Origin: Prochlorococcus sp. AG-347-K15
Lineage (GTDB): Bacteria > Cyanobacteriota > Cyanobacteriia > PCC-6307 > Cyanobiaceae
Assembly (NCBI GenBank): GCA_003281415.1
Contig: QCCC01000011.1
Location: 1 to 38,808 of the forward strand
DNA: 38,808 nucleotides
Direction: 5' to 3'
Below are positions 18,426 to 27,509 of the stretch, one piece after another. Within the stretch, counting starts at the first letter, position 1. Every line of letters starts with the position of its first letter. A program made the translations under genes and the position numbers. Below the pieces are notes generated by a model. That model saw only the letters and a program-made list of their open reading frames with translations, was not told where the DNA came from and ran no database searches.

Positions 18426-19254
18426 AATTTTGTCTGTTTTCTTTTGCTTCAGCAAGTTTTTTAGAAAGTAAATCCCAATTTTTTTCTTTAATAAGAGATT
18501 CCAGTATATTCAGCTTATTTTTAAAATTATTTATGGAATTTAAAATATTAATCTGATTATTAATAGCTAAATCTAGGCCTAGTTGTTCATTACCTCCGCC
18601 AACTCTCGAAGTGTCAGCAAATCCTGTAGCAGCTAATTTTTGCGTGAGATCTAATAAAGATTGATTATTTTTTGTTTGCGCAGTTTCTATTAGAGCAGAA
18701 GCTAAAAATATTGGCAAATGAGAAATTAGAGATACTGCTTCATCATGTTCTTTTGGCGAAGCTTGGCAAATTTCACAATCCATTGATTTTATGAGCTCGG
18801 AAATAGTTCTGACTGAATTTAAATCACTATTGTGTGTTGGGGTAATAATCCATTTTGCATTTTTAAAAAGACCTTCAAAACCAGAATCAACTCCTTTTTT
18901 TTCTGTTCCTGCCATTGGGTGAGATCCAATAAATAGAGGATGTAAATTTTCCCATGTATTTACAATTGGTTCTTTTATAGAGCCTACATCAGTTAGTATT
19001 GTTTCCTTAGGTATTGATGCTACTAATTGTTGAGACGGACTGATCAAATCTTTGATAGGCAATGCCAAAATTATTAGCTCACATTTTTTTAATAAGCTCA
19101 GATCACAGCTAACAAAATCTGCAAGTTTTTTATCCTTAGCTTTTTTTTCATTAAATTCATTATTTGCTATTCCATAAATTGTATGATTTAGACTTTGGAG
19201 TTTTAATCCTAAAGAACCGCCAATTAAACCTAATCCTACTATTCCAATTTTCAT
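18415..19254 (-). CDS. tyrA: Prephenate/arogenate dehydrogenase
   Basis: A 279 aa NAD(P)-dependent enzyme of tyrosine synthesis. The Rossmann motif is at the very N-terminus (I-V-G-L-G-L-I-G-G-S-L-G). Substrate-site motifs follow: D-V-G-S-I-K, G-S-H-P-M-A-G-T-E-K-K-G, L-I-S-H-L-P and F-A-D-T-S-R-V-G-G-G. Cyanobacterial TyrA proteins of this size usually act as NADP-dependent arogenate dehydrogenases; that preference is inferred from the group. There is no chorismate mutase or ACT domain. The gene is convergent with the crtD-like gene, with an 11-base overlap. Confidence 0.94.
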   Translation of the reverse strand: MKIGIVGLGLIGGSLGLKLQSLNHTIYGIANNEFNEKKAKDKKLADFVSCDLSLLKKCELIILALPIKDLISPSQQLVASIPKETILTDVGSIKEPIVNTWENLHPLFIGSHPMAGTEKKGVDSGFEGLFKNAKWIITPTHNSDLNSVRTISELIKSMDCEICQASPKEHDEAVSLISHLPIFLASALIETAQTKNNQSLLDLTQKLAATGFADTSRVGGGNEQLGLDLAINNQINILNSINNFKNKLNILESLIKEKNWDLLSKKLAEAKENRQNFIN

Positions 19255-19349
19255 AGATTGATTAATTCAAGACCCTCCTATATTGATACCAATTTTTTGT
19301 ATATTAGGTTCATAAATTTTGTATGTATTTGAAATTAAATTAATTATAA

Positions 19350-20798
19350 ATGCTTGAAATTTTAAGTCATCAATATTTAAAAAATTTTTTGAGAGATCAA
19401 AGTATTAGGTGGGAACACATATATTCTTTTGGGAGAATAATTTCCAAATGTATTGAAAATGATTCTACATATCTAATTAATTCAGAAATTTTCTCTAGCT
19501 ATGATTGGTTACCTCCAATTTTGATTTCTTTATTTTTAAAGGAAGAGGATTCAACTTTTATTTTATCTAAAGAAAAAATTCAATTTATAAGCCAATTTCA
19601 GATTGATTCATTGAGAAATCTAGGTTTTAATTTTATTTTGAAAAATGATCAAATTATTTTTGCAAATCATCATATTCGTTTGATAACAATCCAAAATTTA
19701 CTTAATGATCCCAATTCTCGTAATCTTAGAAATCATCGAATAGTTTATTCTGGAATTGAGGATATAAAACAGGATTTAAAAAATCATTTTAGAATTTCTT
19801 TGCTTAAGAAGGATTGGACAAAAAATTTTAATGAATTTGAATTAATCAATAAAAAATTTATAAAAGTATATGATTCATTGAAGAAAAAGTTCTTCATGAG
19901 AAAGGTCTTAGGAAATAGTTATATCAATTTAAATGAAAAAGAAATTAGTTTTTTTTCAAACTTTTTTCATGAGAATTCTTTTTTTTCTCATAAATTTTTA
20001 AAGGTTAACAAAGCATTATCTGAAGGTTGGGCGTGCTGGGTAAAGTTAAATGATACAAATTTTGATTGGACTTTGTATTTGCAGCCAATAGATGAGCTTT
20101 CTCACATTAAGGAATTTTTTTCAAATAATAAATTTGTTTTTTTATCAGCATTGAGAAAAGATAATTTTTTCCAAATGTACTTTAAAAAACACAGTTTAGA
20201 TATCGACTTGGTTATTAATTTTAAAAGTAATTTCGAAGAGAAAAAGATTTCATTGTATATACCATCTAAACAGTTGCTTCCTAATAATCCTCTTTTTACC
20301 AATTCAATCTTGGATAATTGCAAAAAGTTAATACTTTTTAGAAAGGGTTTAACTTTAGTTTTGTCTGATGATATTGATTTAAAAAATAACATTGCTACAG
20401 AATTAGCTTCTAAGTACGGGAAAAGGGTATTGCTAGAGACAATTCCCTTTGGAGAAAATGAAATTCTTTGCTCTAGTTTTGACTGGTGGATTATGAATTC
20501 TTATTTAATTCAAATTCCAGAACAAATTATCATTCCTTTACTTCCTATTCCGAATATGTCAGAACCTATAAATGCAATTACAGTCTCGCATAAAAAGAAG
20601 CTTTCTCAGGATTGGTTTAGAGACTTTTTCCTTCCTCAAGCTAGAATTAAACTTGAAAGATCTATTTCTCCTTTAAGAAGAAATTCAGGTAAGTTAATAA
20701 TCTTAGATGGAAGAGCAAATAAAAGAAACTGGGGAAGATTGCTTTTGCAAAACATTCAACCCTCAAAAAATATTAACTATATGCTACCTTTTGAGTAG
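19350..20798 (+). CDS. Degenerate DinG/Rad3-like helicase relative
   Basis: A 482 aa Lys/Phe/Asn-rich protein. Only the last ~120 residues are recognisable: W-F-R-D-F-F-L-P-Q-A, then R-I-K-L-E-R-S-I-S-P-L-R-R, I-I-L-D-G-R and N-W-G-R-L-L-L-Q-N. They follow the C-terminal helicase domain of DinG/Rad3 proteins (L-P-Q-A...G-R-L-I-R...D-R-R...Y-G-R). Motif VI has lost its Q-x-G-R-x-I-R residues. No Walker A (GxGKT/S), no DEAH box and no Fe-S cysteine cluster is visible in the N-terminal 350 residues. It may be a non-catalytic DNA-binding remnant, yet it is a full uninterrupted ORF, which argues for selection. The true role is unknown. Confidence 0.65.
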   Translation: MLEILSHQYLKNFLRDQSIRWEHIYSFGRIISKCIENDSTYLINSEIFSSYDWLPPILISLFLKEEDSTFILSKEKIQFISQFQIDSLRNLGFNFILKNDQIIFANHHIRLITIQNLLNDPNSRNLRNHRIVYSGIEDIKQDLKNHFRISLLKKDWTKNFNEFELINKKFIKVYDSLKKKFFMRKVLGNSYINLNEKEISFFSNFFHENSFFSHKFLKVNKALSEGWACWVKLNDTNFDWTLYLQPIDELSHIKEFFSNNKFVFLSALRKDNFFQMYFKKHSLDIDLVINFKSNFEEKKISLYIPSKQLLPNNPLFTNSILDNCKKLILFRKGLTLVLSDDIDLKNNIATELASKYGKRVLLETIPFGENEILCSSFDWWIMNSYLIQIPEQIIIPLLPIPNMSEPINAITVSHKKKLSQDWFRDFFLPQARIKLERSISPLRRNSGKLIILDGRANKRNWGRLLLQNIQPSKNINYMLPFE

Positions 20799-20827
20799 TT
20801 TATGATTTTGTAAATAACTAAAGAAAT

Positions 20828-21073
20828 ATGGGAGAAGCAAAAAGACGTAAAACACTTGGTTTACCTCCAAAAAAAAATAATACCAAAACTAAAATTGATG
20901 AGTCTCCAAGATTATTTGAATGGCTTCCCTTTACAATCAATCAAAGAGATAACCTAATTAAATTAAGTATTAAGGCCAGTTGGTTTGGAATCGGAGGGTT
21001 AGTTATCTTATGGATTGTAGTGAGATTTATAGGCCCTGCTGCTGGGTGGTGGACTTTAGCTGATTCTTTATAA
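20828..21073 (+). CDS. DUF2839-type small membrane protein
   Basis: An 81 aa protein. It starts M-G-E-A-K-R-R-K-T-L-G-L-P-P, the hallmark of the cyanobacterial DUF2839 family. One strong hydrophobic helix (about 53-70, G-I-G-G-L-V-I-L-W-I-V-V-R-F) and a W-W-T-L-A-D end follow. It is probably a single-pass membrane protein with a basic cytoplasmic head; the function is unknown. It starts 29 bases after the helicase-like gene and may share its transcript. Its stop is 2 bases from the end of convergent recA. Confidence 0.85.
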   Translation: MGEAKRRKTLGLPPKKNNTKTKIDESPRLFEWLPFTINQRDNLIKLSIKASWFGIGGLVILWIVVRFIGPAAGWWTLADSL

Positions 21074-21075
21074 AT

Positions 21076-22173
21076 CTAAGCTACTGTTTTTATATCATTA
21101 ACAGCGATTGTATTAGCAGGATTGCTATTCAGTGCTTTCATTGAATTAGAACTGACTTCAGTTCCTTCTGTTAATTTCGCTTTAACTATAGATTCTACTT
21201 TATTCCTAATTTCTAAGTTTTGATCAAGCCAAATAATTGTATTATCTCTTCCTTGTCCAATATTTTCTCCTTCATAGCTATACCAAGCACCTCTCCTTAT
21301 TATGATATTAGTCTCTTCTGCTAAATCTAATAAACATCCTGTTGTACTAATACCCTTTCCGAAGAGAATATCAAACTCTGCAATTCTAAATGGTGGCGCA
21401 ACTTTGTTTTTTGCTACTTTCACTTTTGCTCTTATGCCATATTCTTCGGTACCTCTTTTAAGAGTTTGAATTCTTCTGATATCAAGTCTCACTGAGGCAT
21501 AAAATTTTAATGCATTACCTCCTGTGGTAGTTTCTGGATTGCCGTATGTAACGCCAATTTTTAGGCGTAATTGATTAAGGAATATTACCGTACATCCAGA
21601 TTTACCGATATTTCCTGTTATTTTCCTCATTGCTTGGCTCATTAGCCTTGCTTGGCTTCCGATTACGTGATCTCCCATCTCTCCTTCTATCTCAGCTCTT
21701 GGTGTTAGTGCTGCGACCGAGTCAACAACTACAAGATCTACTGCACTTGATCTTATAAGTTGGTCAACTATTTCCAGAGCCATTTCACCTGTATCTGGTT
21801 GTGAAACTAACAAATTTTCAACATCAACTCCTAAAGAGGCTGCATAAACTGGATCGAGTGCATGCTCAGCATCTACAAATGCTGCTACTCCTCCATGCTT
21901 TTGGACTTCTGCAATCGCGTGCAGCGTTAATGTAGTTTTTCCTGAACTTTCTGGTCCGTAAACTTCTACTACTCTTCCTTTTGGATATCCTCCTCCTAAT
22001 GCTAAATCTAAGGTGAGCGCTCCAGTAGATATTGTTTCTACTTTCATTCTTGAGGCGTCACCAAGTCTCATTATTGATCCTCTTCCAAAATTTCTTTCTA
22101 TTTGACCTAAGACAAGACTTAATGCCTTGTCTCTTTCTTTTGATTCAGTTTTTTTCTTTTCTTCAAGGCTCAT
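21076..22173 (-). CDS. recA: Recombinase RecA
   Basis: A complete 365 aa RecA, the strand-exchange protein and SOS co-protease. Visible are Walker [10 protein letters not shown], Walker [11 protein letters not shown], loop L1 E-G-E-M-G-D, loop L2 with [16 protein letters not shown], and N-Q-L-R-L-K-I-G-V. The C-terminal ~30 residues are Asn/Ser/Thr-rich rather than strongly acidic. A match to the cyanobacterial LexA operator lies 85 bases upstream, so DNA-damage control is likely. It lies downstream of the HAD gene on the same strand but has its own promoter signals. Confidence 0.99.
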   Translation of the reverse strand: MSLEEKKKTESKERDKALSLVLGQIERNFGRGSIMRLGDASRMKVETISTGALTLDLALGGGYPKGRVVEVYGPESSGKTTLTLHAIAEVQKHGGVAAFVDAEHALDPVYAASLGVDVENLLVSQPDTGEMALEIVDQLIRSSAVDLVVVDSVAALTPRAEIEGEMGDHVIGSQARLMSQAMRKITGNIGKSGCTVIFLNQLRLKIGVTYGNPETTTGGNALKFYASVRLDIRRIQTLKRGTEEYGIRAKVKVAKNKVAPPFRIAEFDILFGKGISTTGCLLDLAEETNIIIRRGAWYSYEGENIGQGRDNTIIWLDQNLEIRNKVESIVKAKLTEGTEVSSNSMKALNSNPANTIAVNDIKTVA

Positions 22174-22252
22174 TGTTTGATTTATTGGTTAAAGTTCTTG
22201 TAATTATTCTAAATTTGGAATTTTTTATTTAAACCAAACTTCATAAATACAA

Positions 22253-22258
22253 ACTATA
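22253..22258 (-). promoter_or_regulatory. Candidate recA -10 element
   Basis: On the minus strand this reads TATAGT, directly downstream of the LexA box and sharing one base with it. No convincing -35 hexamer is seen. The position fits repression by LexA blocking RNA polymerase at the recA promoter. Confidence 0.45.
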
Positions 22259-22271
22259 GTACATCTGTACT
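22258..22271 (-). promoter_or_regulatory. LexA (SOS) box upstream of recA
   Basis: The + strand reads AGTACATCTGTACT. This agrees at every defined position with the cyanobacterial LexA operator RGTACNNNDGTWCB as I know it, with arms AGTAC and GTACT. It sits 85 bases before the recA ATG, between the HAD gene stop and a TATAGT -10 candidate. Confidence 0.82.
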
Positions 22272-22285
22272 CTAACTGATTATCT

Positions 22286-23062
22286 TTAAATTGCAACTAG
22301 TTCCTCTAGGTCACCTAATTTTAATAATTTGATTTCATTACTTAAAGTATATTTATCTGATTCTTTCAAATATCCCCACTCAGCTAGGAAGCATGGAATA
22401 TGAGAAGTTTCTGAATTTTGTTTAATATCTATTAGAGTTTTTTTTCTATCTTCTATAAAGCCTAAAATTTCATAAGTTTGTGTAAGCTCCTCAGCTATTT
22501 TGACTTTTGTTCCGGATTCATAACCAAAAATATATTCTGGAAAAATATTTAATTGTTTAAGAATTTTTTCTGCAAATATTTTACCTTTAGTTGTTATAAC
22601 TCCAGTTTTTATTTTTCTTTTCCTTAATTCTTTCATAAAATTTATAATTTCAAAAAAAGGATTATGTAAATTTACCCACGATTTAAAATCTTTATCAATT
22701 TGGTACTTGCGCGACTGATCTAACATTTTTTGTAAATCTTCGGCAATCCAGGAATTTTCATTTAATATCCTCTGGCAATTTTGATGATAATTATTCATGA
22801 AATCATCTTTATTATCATTTTTTAATGGATTTTCTGTTTTTATGATTTCGTGAACAATTAGAATCATTTCCCAACCATATTTAACCCAAGGCCTAATTTC
22901 TTTGAAAGAATTTGGTACTCTTTTATAAAGTTTTTGATCAACAGAGATGCAGGGTGAATTTAAATATCTTTCACAGGCCAGCAAGGAACTATGCCAATAT
23001 TCTTGCATTCCATCGACTATTACTCCATCGAAATCTAATAGAAATATTTTGTTAGAAGACAC
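22286..23062 (-). CDS. HAD-superfamily hydrolase
   Basis: A 258 aa protein with the four HAD motifs. Motif I is F-L-L-D-F-D-G-V-I-V-D (nucleophile Asp and acid/base Asp). Motif II is G-V-I-T-T-K-G, motif III the lysine in S-G-T-K-V-K, and motif IV G-F-I-E-D-R-K-K-T. A helical cap of about 130 residues lies between motifs I and II. Members are mostly phosphatases (phosphoglycolate phosphatase-like); the substrate is unknown. The start is GTG at 23062, only a few residues before motif I. It sits 16 bases from tRNA-Gln on the same strand. Confidence 0.83.
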   Translation of the reverse strand: MSSNKIFLLDFDGVIVDGMQEYWHSSLLACERYLNSPCISVDQKLYKRVPNSFKEIRPWVKYGWEMILIVHEIIKTENPLKNDNKDDFMNNYHQNCQRILNENSWIAEDLQKMLDQSRKYQIDKDFKSWVNLHNPFFEIINFMKELRKRKIKTGVITTKGKIFAEKILKQLNIFPEYIFGYESGTKVKIAEELTQTYEILGFIEDRKKTLIDIKQNSETSHIPCFLAEWGYLKESDKYTLSNEIKLLKLGDLEELVAI

Positions 23063-23078
23063 CTATTGAATATTAGAA

Positions 23079-23150
23079 CTGGGCCGCTAGGATTCGAACC
23101 TAGGAATGTCGAGACCAAAACCCGATGCCTTACCACTTGGCGACGGCCCA
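23079..23150 (-). tRNA. tRNA-Gln (anticodon TTG)
   Basis: On the minus strand a 72-base cloverleaf forms. The acceptor pairs TGGGCCG with CGGCCCA, discriminator G; the weak U1-A72 pair and G73 are typical glutamine identity features. The anticodon stem TCGGG/CTCGA (one G-T pair) closes the loop TTTTGGT, anticodon TTG. The T-arm has GGTTCGAATCC. CCA is not encoded. It may be co-transcribed with ldpA upstream and the HAD gene downstream. Confidence 0.96.
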
Positions 23151-23244
23151 TTGATTTTTTATTTTAATACATGAAAAGATTTTTTTCTATCCAAAAAATA
23201 CAAAGTTTTTATAAACATGGCGCTAGTTTTGAAAATTAAAAATA

Positions 23245-24252
23245 TTATTTGAATGAGCTTGATTTCCATGGCTCTAAAAATTTCTTAGCTTTTTTGATCG
23301 CTAAAGCCATTCTTTCAGGATACTCATAGAGTTTTTTGTTATTTTTGTGAGCAAATTCAATAAGGGGCTGCATAATTTTTCTTGCAGCACTTCCAAATGC
23401 TATTCCGTCTGGGAGATTGTTTGAATTCAAAAATTCATGAGTTTTTTCATTGGTTCCTCCTGCTAATTGAATTAATCCAGGTGGAAGATCTGAACCGATT
23501 TTTTCAAACAACATAACAGCATCTCTACTTGTTGAAGGAGCAAGATCTCCAGACATTGGCCTTCCATCTAGCTGCCAAATAAGGGGAATATCAAGTTTTT
23601 TAAGAATTTCATATCTTTCCCAAAGAGCTTTCAAAAGATCTTCGGGCTCTTTTGATTTTTTGAAAGATTGATTTAATCCACAACTGATAGATATATTGTC
23701 TAATTTCACTCCAGAACTTTTAAGGATACTGACAACATTTGCAAAAGAATCTAGGCTATTGATTTCTGTATGAATTTCTACTGCATTAGGCTTTATTTTC
23801 TGAAGTGTTGATCCTAAATCATCTTTTGACAAATTATATTCATATTCACTAATTAGATTTAGGGGACAGCTATTCAAACATCTTCCACATCCATAACATT
23901 TACTCTTTTTGACCCCAGAATTATCAATTGCAAATGTGGGGCATACTTTTTCGCACGGTCTTGAACAATTAGGAGGACATTTAAATGGATCAAATTTTGC
24001 TTTACGAAAGTGGATATCATTTCCATCACTAATGCTTATCATTAATCCAGGGGAGTTTTTAAAAACTTTTTTTGCCCACTCGATTCCTTTTTTTGCTGCG
24101 TGGACTATAGATTCTTCTGCGGCAACATCTATATAGTCGACACCAGCAGCAGTATAAATTGCACATAAATCTTCTATGGCAACAATATCTTCATTACTGG
24201 CACCACAAATCAATTTAATCCATTTATCTTTTTTATTCTTAGTTGTAATCAA
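23245..24252 (-). CDS. ldpA: LdpA-like iron-sulfur protein (light-dependent period)
   Basis: A 335 aa protein resembling cyanobacterial LdpA, an Fe-S protein that relays redox/light state to the circadian clock in Synechococcus. Residues ~90-135 hold two ferredoxin-like cysteine groups: C-P-P-N-C-S-R-P-C-E-K-V-C-P and C-Y-G-C-G-R-C-L-N-S-C-P. Flanking parts look like an alpha/beta barrel (L-I-W-Q-L-D-G-R-P-M-S-G, I-Q-L-A-G-G-T-N). Prochlorococcus lacks kaiA, so the clock link is uncertain here. The start is TTG 24252, 5 bases after the ndhN stop; no earlier in-frame option is apparent. ndhN-ldpA are likely one operon. Confidence 0.88.
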   Translation of the reverse strand: MITTKNKKDKWIKLICGASNEDIVAIEDLCAIYTAAGVDYIDVAAEESIVHAAKKGIEWAKKVFKNSPGLMISISDGNDIHFRKAKFDPFKCPPNCSRPCEKVCPTFAIDNSGVKKSKCYGCGRCLNSCPLNLISEYEYNLSKDDLGSTLQKIKPNAVEIHTEINSLDSFANVVSILKSSGVKLDNISISCGLNQSFKKSKEPEDLLKALWERYEILKKLDIPLIWQLDGRPMSGDLAPSTSRDAVMLFEKIGSDLPPGLIQLAGGTNEKTHEFLNSNNLPDGIAFGSAARKIMQPLIEFAHKNNKKLYEYPERMALAIKKAKKFLEPWKSSSFK

Positions 24253-24257
24253 ACAAT

Positions 24258-24734
24258 TTAACTTTCAAATTCATCTAAAATATAATTACTTAACGGCTTC
24301 CATTCAAGTTTTCTTGAACCCCCCATTTCAACAACTATCGTTAGTTTATTATCGTTAGTGCAAATCTCTATTAAGCTCTCTAATTCAGATTGAGAGAGTA
24401 CTTGACCTTCTAATAACCAAAGTAATTTATTTTTATCATCTTCATTAAATAACTCAGAAGCTTGTGGGATAACTTGTTGAACTTCCCCTAGTGCTCCATT
24501 TCTTCCTACGCTTTGATGACCAAGGTGCGGTGGTCTAACGCCATGCAATTTAAGCAAGAAGACTTCTGGATCTCCAAGCCCTCTTGCTGAGGTTATAAAA
24601 GTTTTAAAGCCCTTGGCCCTCATTCTCCTCAAAAGACGAGTTTCATAACCACCTTCAAGAGGAGCAAAGATTGCAAGACATTTGTTAGTTTTTAAATCGT
24701 TATGAAACTTTTTTCCTGTGAGAAGTAATGGCAT
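24258..24734 (-). CDS. ndhN: NAD(P)H-quinone oxidoreductase subunit N
   Basis: A 158 aa protein matching NdhN, a peripheral-arm subunit specific to the cyanobacterial/chloroplast NDH-1 complex. Marks are [35 protein letters not shown] and the late [16 protein letters not shown]-1 drives cyclic electron flow around photosystem I and respiration at the thylakoid. The ATG is 280 bases from the divergent ribosomal operon. No other ndh gene is adjacent. Confidence 0.95.
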   Translation of the reverse strand: MPLLLTGKKFHNDLKTNKCLAIFAPLEGGYETRLLRRMRAKGFKTFITSARGLGDPEVFLLKLHGVRPPHLGHQSVGRNGALGEVQQVIPQASELFNEDDKNKLLWLLEGQVLSQSELESLIEICTNDNKLTIVVEMGGSRKLEWKPLSNYILDEFES

Positions 24735-24811
24735 AAAAAATTCCTTTATTTCTATTTTATTTTATTTTATGGTACTTGATGATGTACAATTGTAACTCAG
24801 TGAATTTTTAA

Positions 24812-24830
24812 GCTCGCAAGCTAGCCGAGC
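24812..24830 (+). other. Leader hairpin 1 upstream of rplC
   Basis: GCTCG (24812-24816) pairs with CGAGC (24826-24830) around a 9-base loop containing GCTAGC. It is GC-rich compared with its surroundings. It may be part of an r-protein control structure; only one sequence was seen. Confidence 0.35.
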
Positions 24831-24847
24831 CTCTGTAAAATTTCACA

Positions 24848-24870
24848 TTTTTTAGCGTTTCGTTAAAAAA
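24848..24870 (+). other. Leader hairpin 2 upstream of rplC
   Basis: TTTTTTAGCG and CGTTAAAAAA pair over 10 positions (one G-T) around a TTT loop. A second small stem, TGGG/CCCA (24877-24889), follows at once. The A- and T-tract flanks resemble a bidirectional terminator, so it could be an attenuator in the ribosomal operon leader. Confidence 0.45.
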
Positions 24871-25014
24871 CACAGGTGGGTTTTTCCCAGGAGAAACTAT
24901 CTAGATTTTCAGATAAGTCTCAACCTTATTAATTGTTTTTTTATTAACTTCACCTTAATTACTATAGGTTTTAGATAATTTAAAAATCATTACGAGCTAG
25001 CCTAATTTAGTCTT

Positions 25015-25668
25015 ATGTCTATAGGAATTTTAGGAAAGAAATTGGGCATGTCCCAACTTTTCGACGAGAAAGGTAATTCGGTTCCAGTTACTCTTATTGA
25101 GGCTGGTCCTTGCCGCATCACTCAATTGAAAACTACAGCTTTGGACGGTTATACTGCCGTTCAAATAGGTTATGGTTTGTCCAAAGATAAGCATATAAGT
25201 AAGCCTGAAAAGGGACATTTGATGAAATCAGGCGAAGAACTTTTGAAGCATTTGAAAGAATATAGGGTTGAAGAAACTTCATCTTATGAAATCGGAAATC
25301 AAATAACTGTAAAAAACTTTGAGGTTGGTCAAAAAGTTGATATCAGTGGCAAATCTATGGGTAGAGGTTTTGCAGGTTACCAGAAAAGACATGGTTTTAG
25401 CAGAGGTCCTATGAGTCATGGTTCAAAAAATCATAGAGCACCTGGATCTACAGGTGCAGGAACAACTCCAGGCAGAATTTATCCTGGGAAAAGAATGGCA
25501 GGAAGATATGGAGGAAAACAGATTACTACTAAAGGTTTGTTAGTTCTAAAAATTGATGATCAGAAAAATTTGCTTGTAGTAAAGGGTTCTGTCCCAGGTA
25601 AACCAGGCTCAATAATAAACATTAAGCCAAATAATGTTGTAGGCAAAAAAGGAGGTGAAAAATCATGA
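25015..25668 (+). CDS. rplC: 50S ribosomal protein L3
   Basis: 217 aa, first gene of the ribosomal cluster. L3 motifs include [11 protein letters not shown] at the start, the [13 protein letters not shown] loop and [11 protein letters not shown] that reaches towards the peptidyl transferase centre. rpsJ (S10), which leads this operon in E. coli, is absent upstream. The rplD ATG overlaps the stop (ATGA), with G-G-A-G-G upstream as ribosome binding site. Confidence 0.98.
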   Translation: MSIGILGKKLGMSQLFDEKGNSVPVTLIEAGPCRITQLKTTALDGYTAVQIGYGLSKDKHISKPEKGHLMKSGEELLKHLKEYRVEETSSYEIGNQITVKNFEVGQKVDISGKSMGRGFAGYQKRHGFSRGPMSHGSKNHRAPGSTGAGTTPGRIYPGKRMAGRYGGKQITTKGLLVLKIDDQKNLLVVKGSVPGKPGSIINIKPNNVVGKKGGEKS

Positions 25669-26297
25669 CAACACTCGAAACTCTTAAGTGGGATGGTAAA
25701 AAATCCGGCAAAGTTTCTCTTGATTTAGCAGTTGCTAAAGAAACTTCTTCGGCAGACTTAATACATAGAGCAGTCCTTAGACAGCTAGCAAATAAAAGAC
25801 AGGGGACAGCATCAACTTTGACAAGATCTGAAGTGCGTGGGGGCGGTAGAAAGCCATATAAACAGAAAGGTACAGGAAGAGCCCGTCAAGGATCAATAAG
25901 GACACCCTTAAGACCTGGTGGCGGAATTATTTTTGGACCGAAGCCACGTTCTTACAATCTTGATATGAATCGTAAGGAACGTAGGTTAGCTCTTAGAACT
26001 GCACTTATGTCTAGAGTATCTGATATGAAGGCCGTTGAAGATTTTGGATCTACTTTAAAGCAGCCTAAAACAAGTGATATCATCAATGGTCTTGCTCGAT
26101 TAGGGATACAAAAAACTGAAAAAGTTTTGGTTATTCTTGATAGTCCGTCCGATGTTATAAAAAAATCCATCAATAATATTGAAAAAGTAAAATTAATTGC
26201 CGCCGATCAATTAAATGTATTTGATATTCTCAATGCCAATAAATTGGTCATAGGGCAATCAGCGATAGATAAAATTCAGGAGGTTTATGCATCATGA
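25665..26297 (+). CDS. rplD: 50S ribosomal protein L4
   Basis: 210 aa. The exit-tunnel loop is present ([24 protein letters not shown]). In E. coli L4 also represses its own operon through the S10 leader; whether it does so here is unknown. It overlaps both neighbours by 4 bases (ATGA), so its translation is probably coupled. Confidence 0.98.
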   Translation: MTTLETLKWDGKKSGKVSLDLAVAKETSSADLIHRAVLRQLANKRQGTASTLTRSEVRGGGRKPYKQKGTGRARQGSIRTPLRPGGGIIFGPKPRSYNLDMNRKERRLALRTALMSRVSDMKAVEDFGSTLKQPKTSDIINGLARLGIQKTEKVLVILDSPSDVIKKSINNIEKVKLIAADQLNVFDILNANKLVIGQSAIDKIQEVYAS

Positions 26298-26596
26298 GTA
26301 AATTATTCGATTCTCGTTTAGCCGATGTAATAAGAAAGCCAGTTATTACTGAGAAAGCTACAAATGCGCTAGATCTTAACCAATATACTTTTGAAGTTGA
26401 TCATAGAGCGGCAAAACCACAAATAAAGGCAGCTGTTGAAGCCTTATTCAGTGTTAAAGTCATAGGAGTTAACACTATGAATCCTCCCAGGAGAACAAGA
26501 AGAGTCGGGAAATTTTCCGGTAAACGTTCTCAGGTCAAGAAGGCAATTGTGCGTCTTGCTGAAGGAGACAAAATCCAACTATTTCCAGAATCTTAA
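26294..26596 (+). CDS. rplW: 50S ribosomal protein L23
   Basis: 100 aa. L23 marks are [11 protein letters not shown] at the N-terminus and [12 protein letters not shown] in the extended loop. L23 lines the tunnel exit and binds trigger factor and SRP. It overlaps rplD by 4 bases; rplB follows after 12 bases. Confidence 0.98.
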   Translation: MSKLFDSRLADVIRKPVITEKATNALDLNQYTFEVDHRAAKPQIKAAVEALFSVKVIGVNTMNPPRRTRRVGKFSGKRSQVKKAIVRLAEGDKIQLFPES

Positions 26597-26608
26597 GGAG
26601 TTTTAATC

Positions 26609-27472
26609 ATGGCAATCCGTAAATTTAAACCTTATACACCTGGTACTAGGCAGAGAGTAGTCACTGACTTTAGTGAAATAACAAGTGCAAAACCCGAAAG
26701 ATCACTAATAGTTTCAAAACATAGAGTTAAAGGCAGGAATAATCGTGGAGTTATCACTTGTCGTCATCGTGGAGGGGGTCACAAAAGGCAATACAGATTA
26801 GTTGACTTTAAAAGAGATAAAAGAAACATCAACGCTAAAGTTGCAGCTATACACTACGATCCTCATAGAAATGCAAGGCTGGCACTTTTATTCTACGAAG
26901 ATGGGGAAAAAAGATATATTATCGCTCCTGCAGGTGTAAAAGTCGGACAAACTGTCATATCTGGAGAAAGTGTTCCAATTGAAGATGGTAATGCAATGCC
27001 ACTTTCTGTTATGCCATTAGGATCTAGTGTCCATTGCGTTGAATTATATGCAGGTAGGGGTGCTCAGATGGTTAGGTCCGCAGGAGCTAGTGCTCAAGTT
27101 ATGGCAAAAGAGGGAGATTATGTTGCTTTAAAACTACCATCTACCGAGGTAAGACTTGTAAGAAAAGAATGCTACGCAACTCTTGGTGAAGTTGGTAATT
27201 CTGAAATAAGAAATACTAGCTTAGGTAAAGCAGGAAGAAGAAGATGGCTTGGAAGAAGACCTCAAGTAAGAGGAAGTGTAATGAACCCATGTGATCATCC
27301 ACATGGAGGAGGAGAGGGAAAAGCACCAATTGGTAGAGCAGGCCCTGTTACTCCATGGGGTAAACCAGCTCTTGGTTTAAAGACACGTAAAAAGAATAAA
27401 CCAAGTAATAAATTGGTAGTTCGAAGACGTCGCCGAATTTCTAAGAGGAGTAGGGGAGGAAGAGACTCTTGA
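26609..27472 (+). CDS. rplB: 50S ribosomal protein L2
   Basis: 287 aa. It contains the universally conserved [10 protein letters not shown] loop with the histidine needed for peptidyl transferase assembly, and [10 protein letters not shown] near the start. The C-terminal tail is very basic. An AAGGAG site lies 9 bases before the ATG. Confidence 0.99.
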   Translation: MAIRKFKPYTPGTRQRVVTDFSEITSAKPERSLIVSKHRVKGRNNRGVITCRHRGGGHKRQYRLVDFKRDKRNINAKVAAIHYDPHRNARLALLFYEDGEKRYIIAPAGVKVGQTVISGESVPIEDGNAMPLSVMPLGSSVHCVELYAGRGAQMVRSAGASAQVMAKEGDYVALKLPSTEVRLVRKECYATLGEVGNSEIRNTSLGKAGRRRWLGRRPQVRGSVMNPCDHPHGGGEGKAPIGRAGPVTPWGKPALGLKTRKKNKPSNKLVVRRRRRISKRSRGGRDS

Positions 27473-27509
27473 TTACTTCATTTATTACTTCAATTTCTAT
27501 TTTATAAAC

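Larger units (their letters stand above)
24735..25014. promoter_or_regulatory. 280-base divergent control region, ndhN / ribosomal operon
   Basis: No gene was seen. The region must contain the promoter and long 5' leader of the ribosomal supercluster and the ndhN promoter. TACAAT at 24785-24790 is a reasonable -10 for the + strand, inside the palindrome TACAATTGTA (24785-24794). A run of three ATTTT repeats lies at about 24753-24769. Two hairpins, listed separately, follow. With this promoter the leader of rplC would be roughly 215 bases. Confidence 0.5.

Noticed and set aside
20102-20392. 96-codon ORF on the minus strand inside the DinG-like gene
   Set aside because: It is a shadow of a low-complexity AT-rich coding region, with no recognisable domain or start signal.
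25952-26173. Antisense ORFs of 60-76 codons inside ribosomal protein genes
   Set aside because: They lie fully within well-identified genes on the other strand and show no protein-like features.
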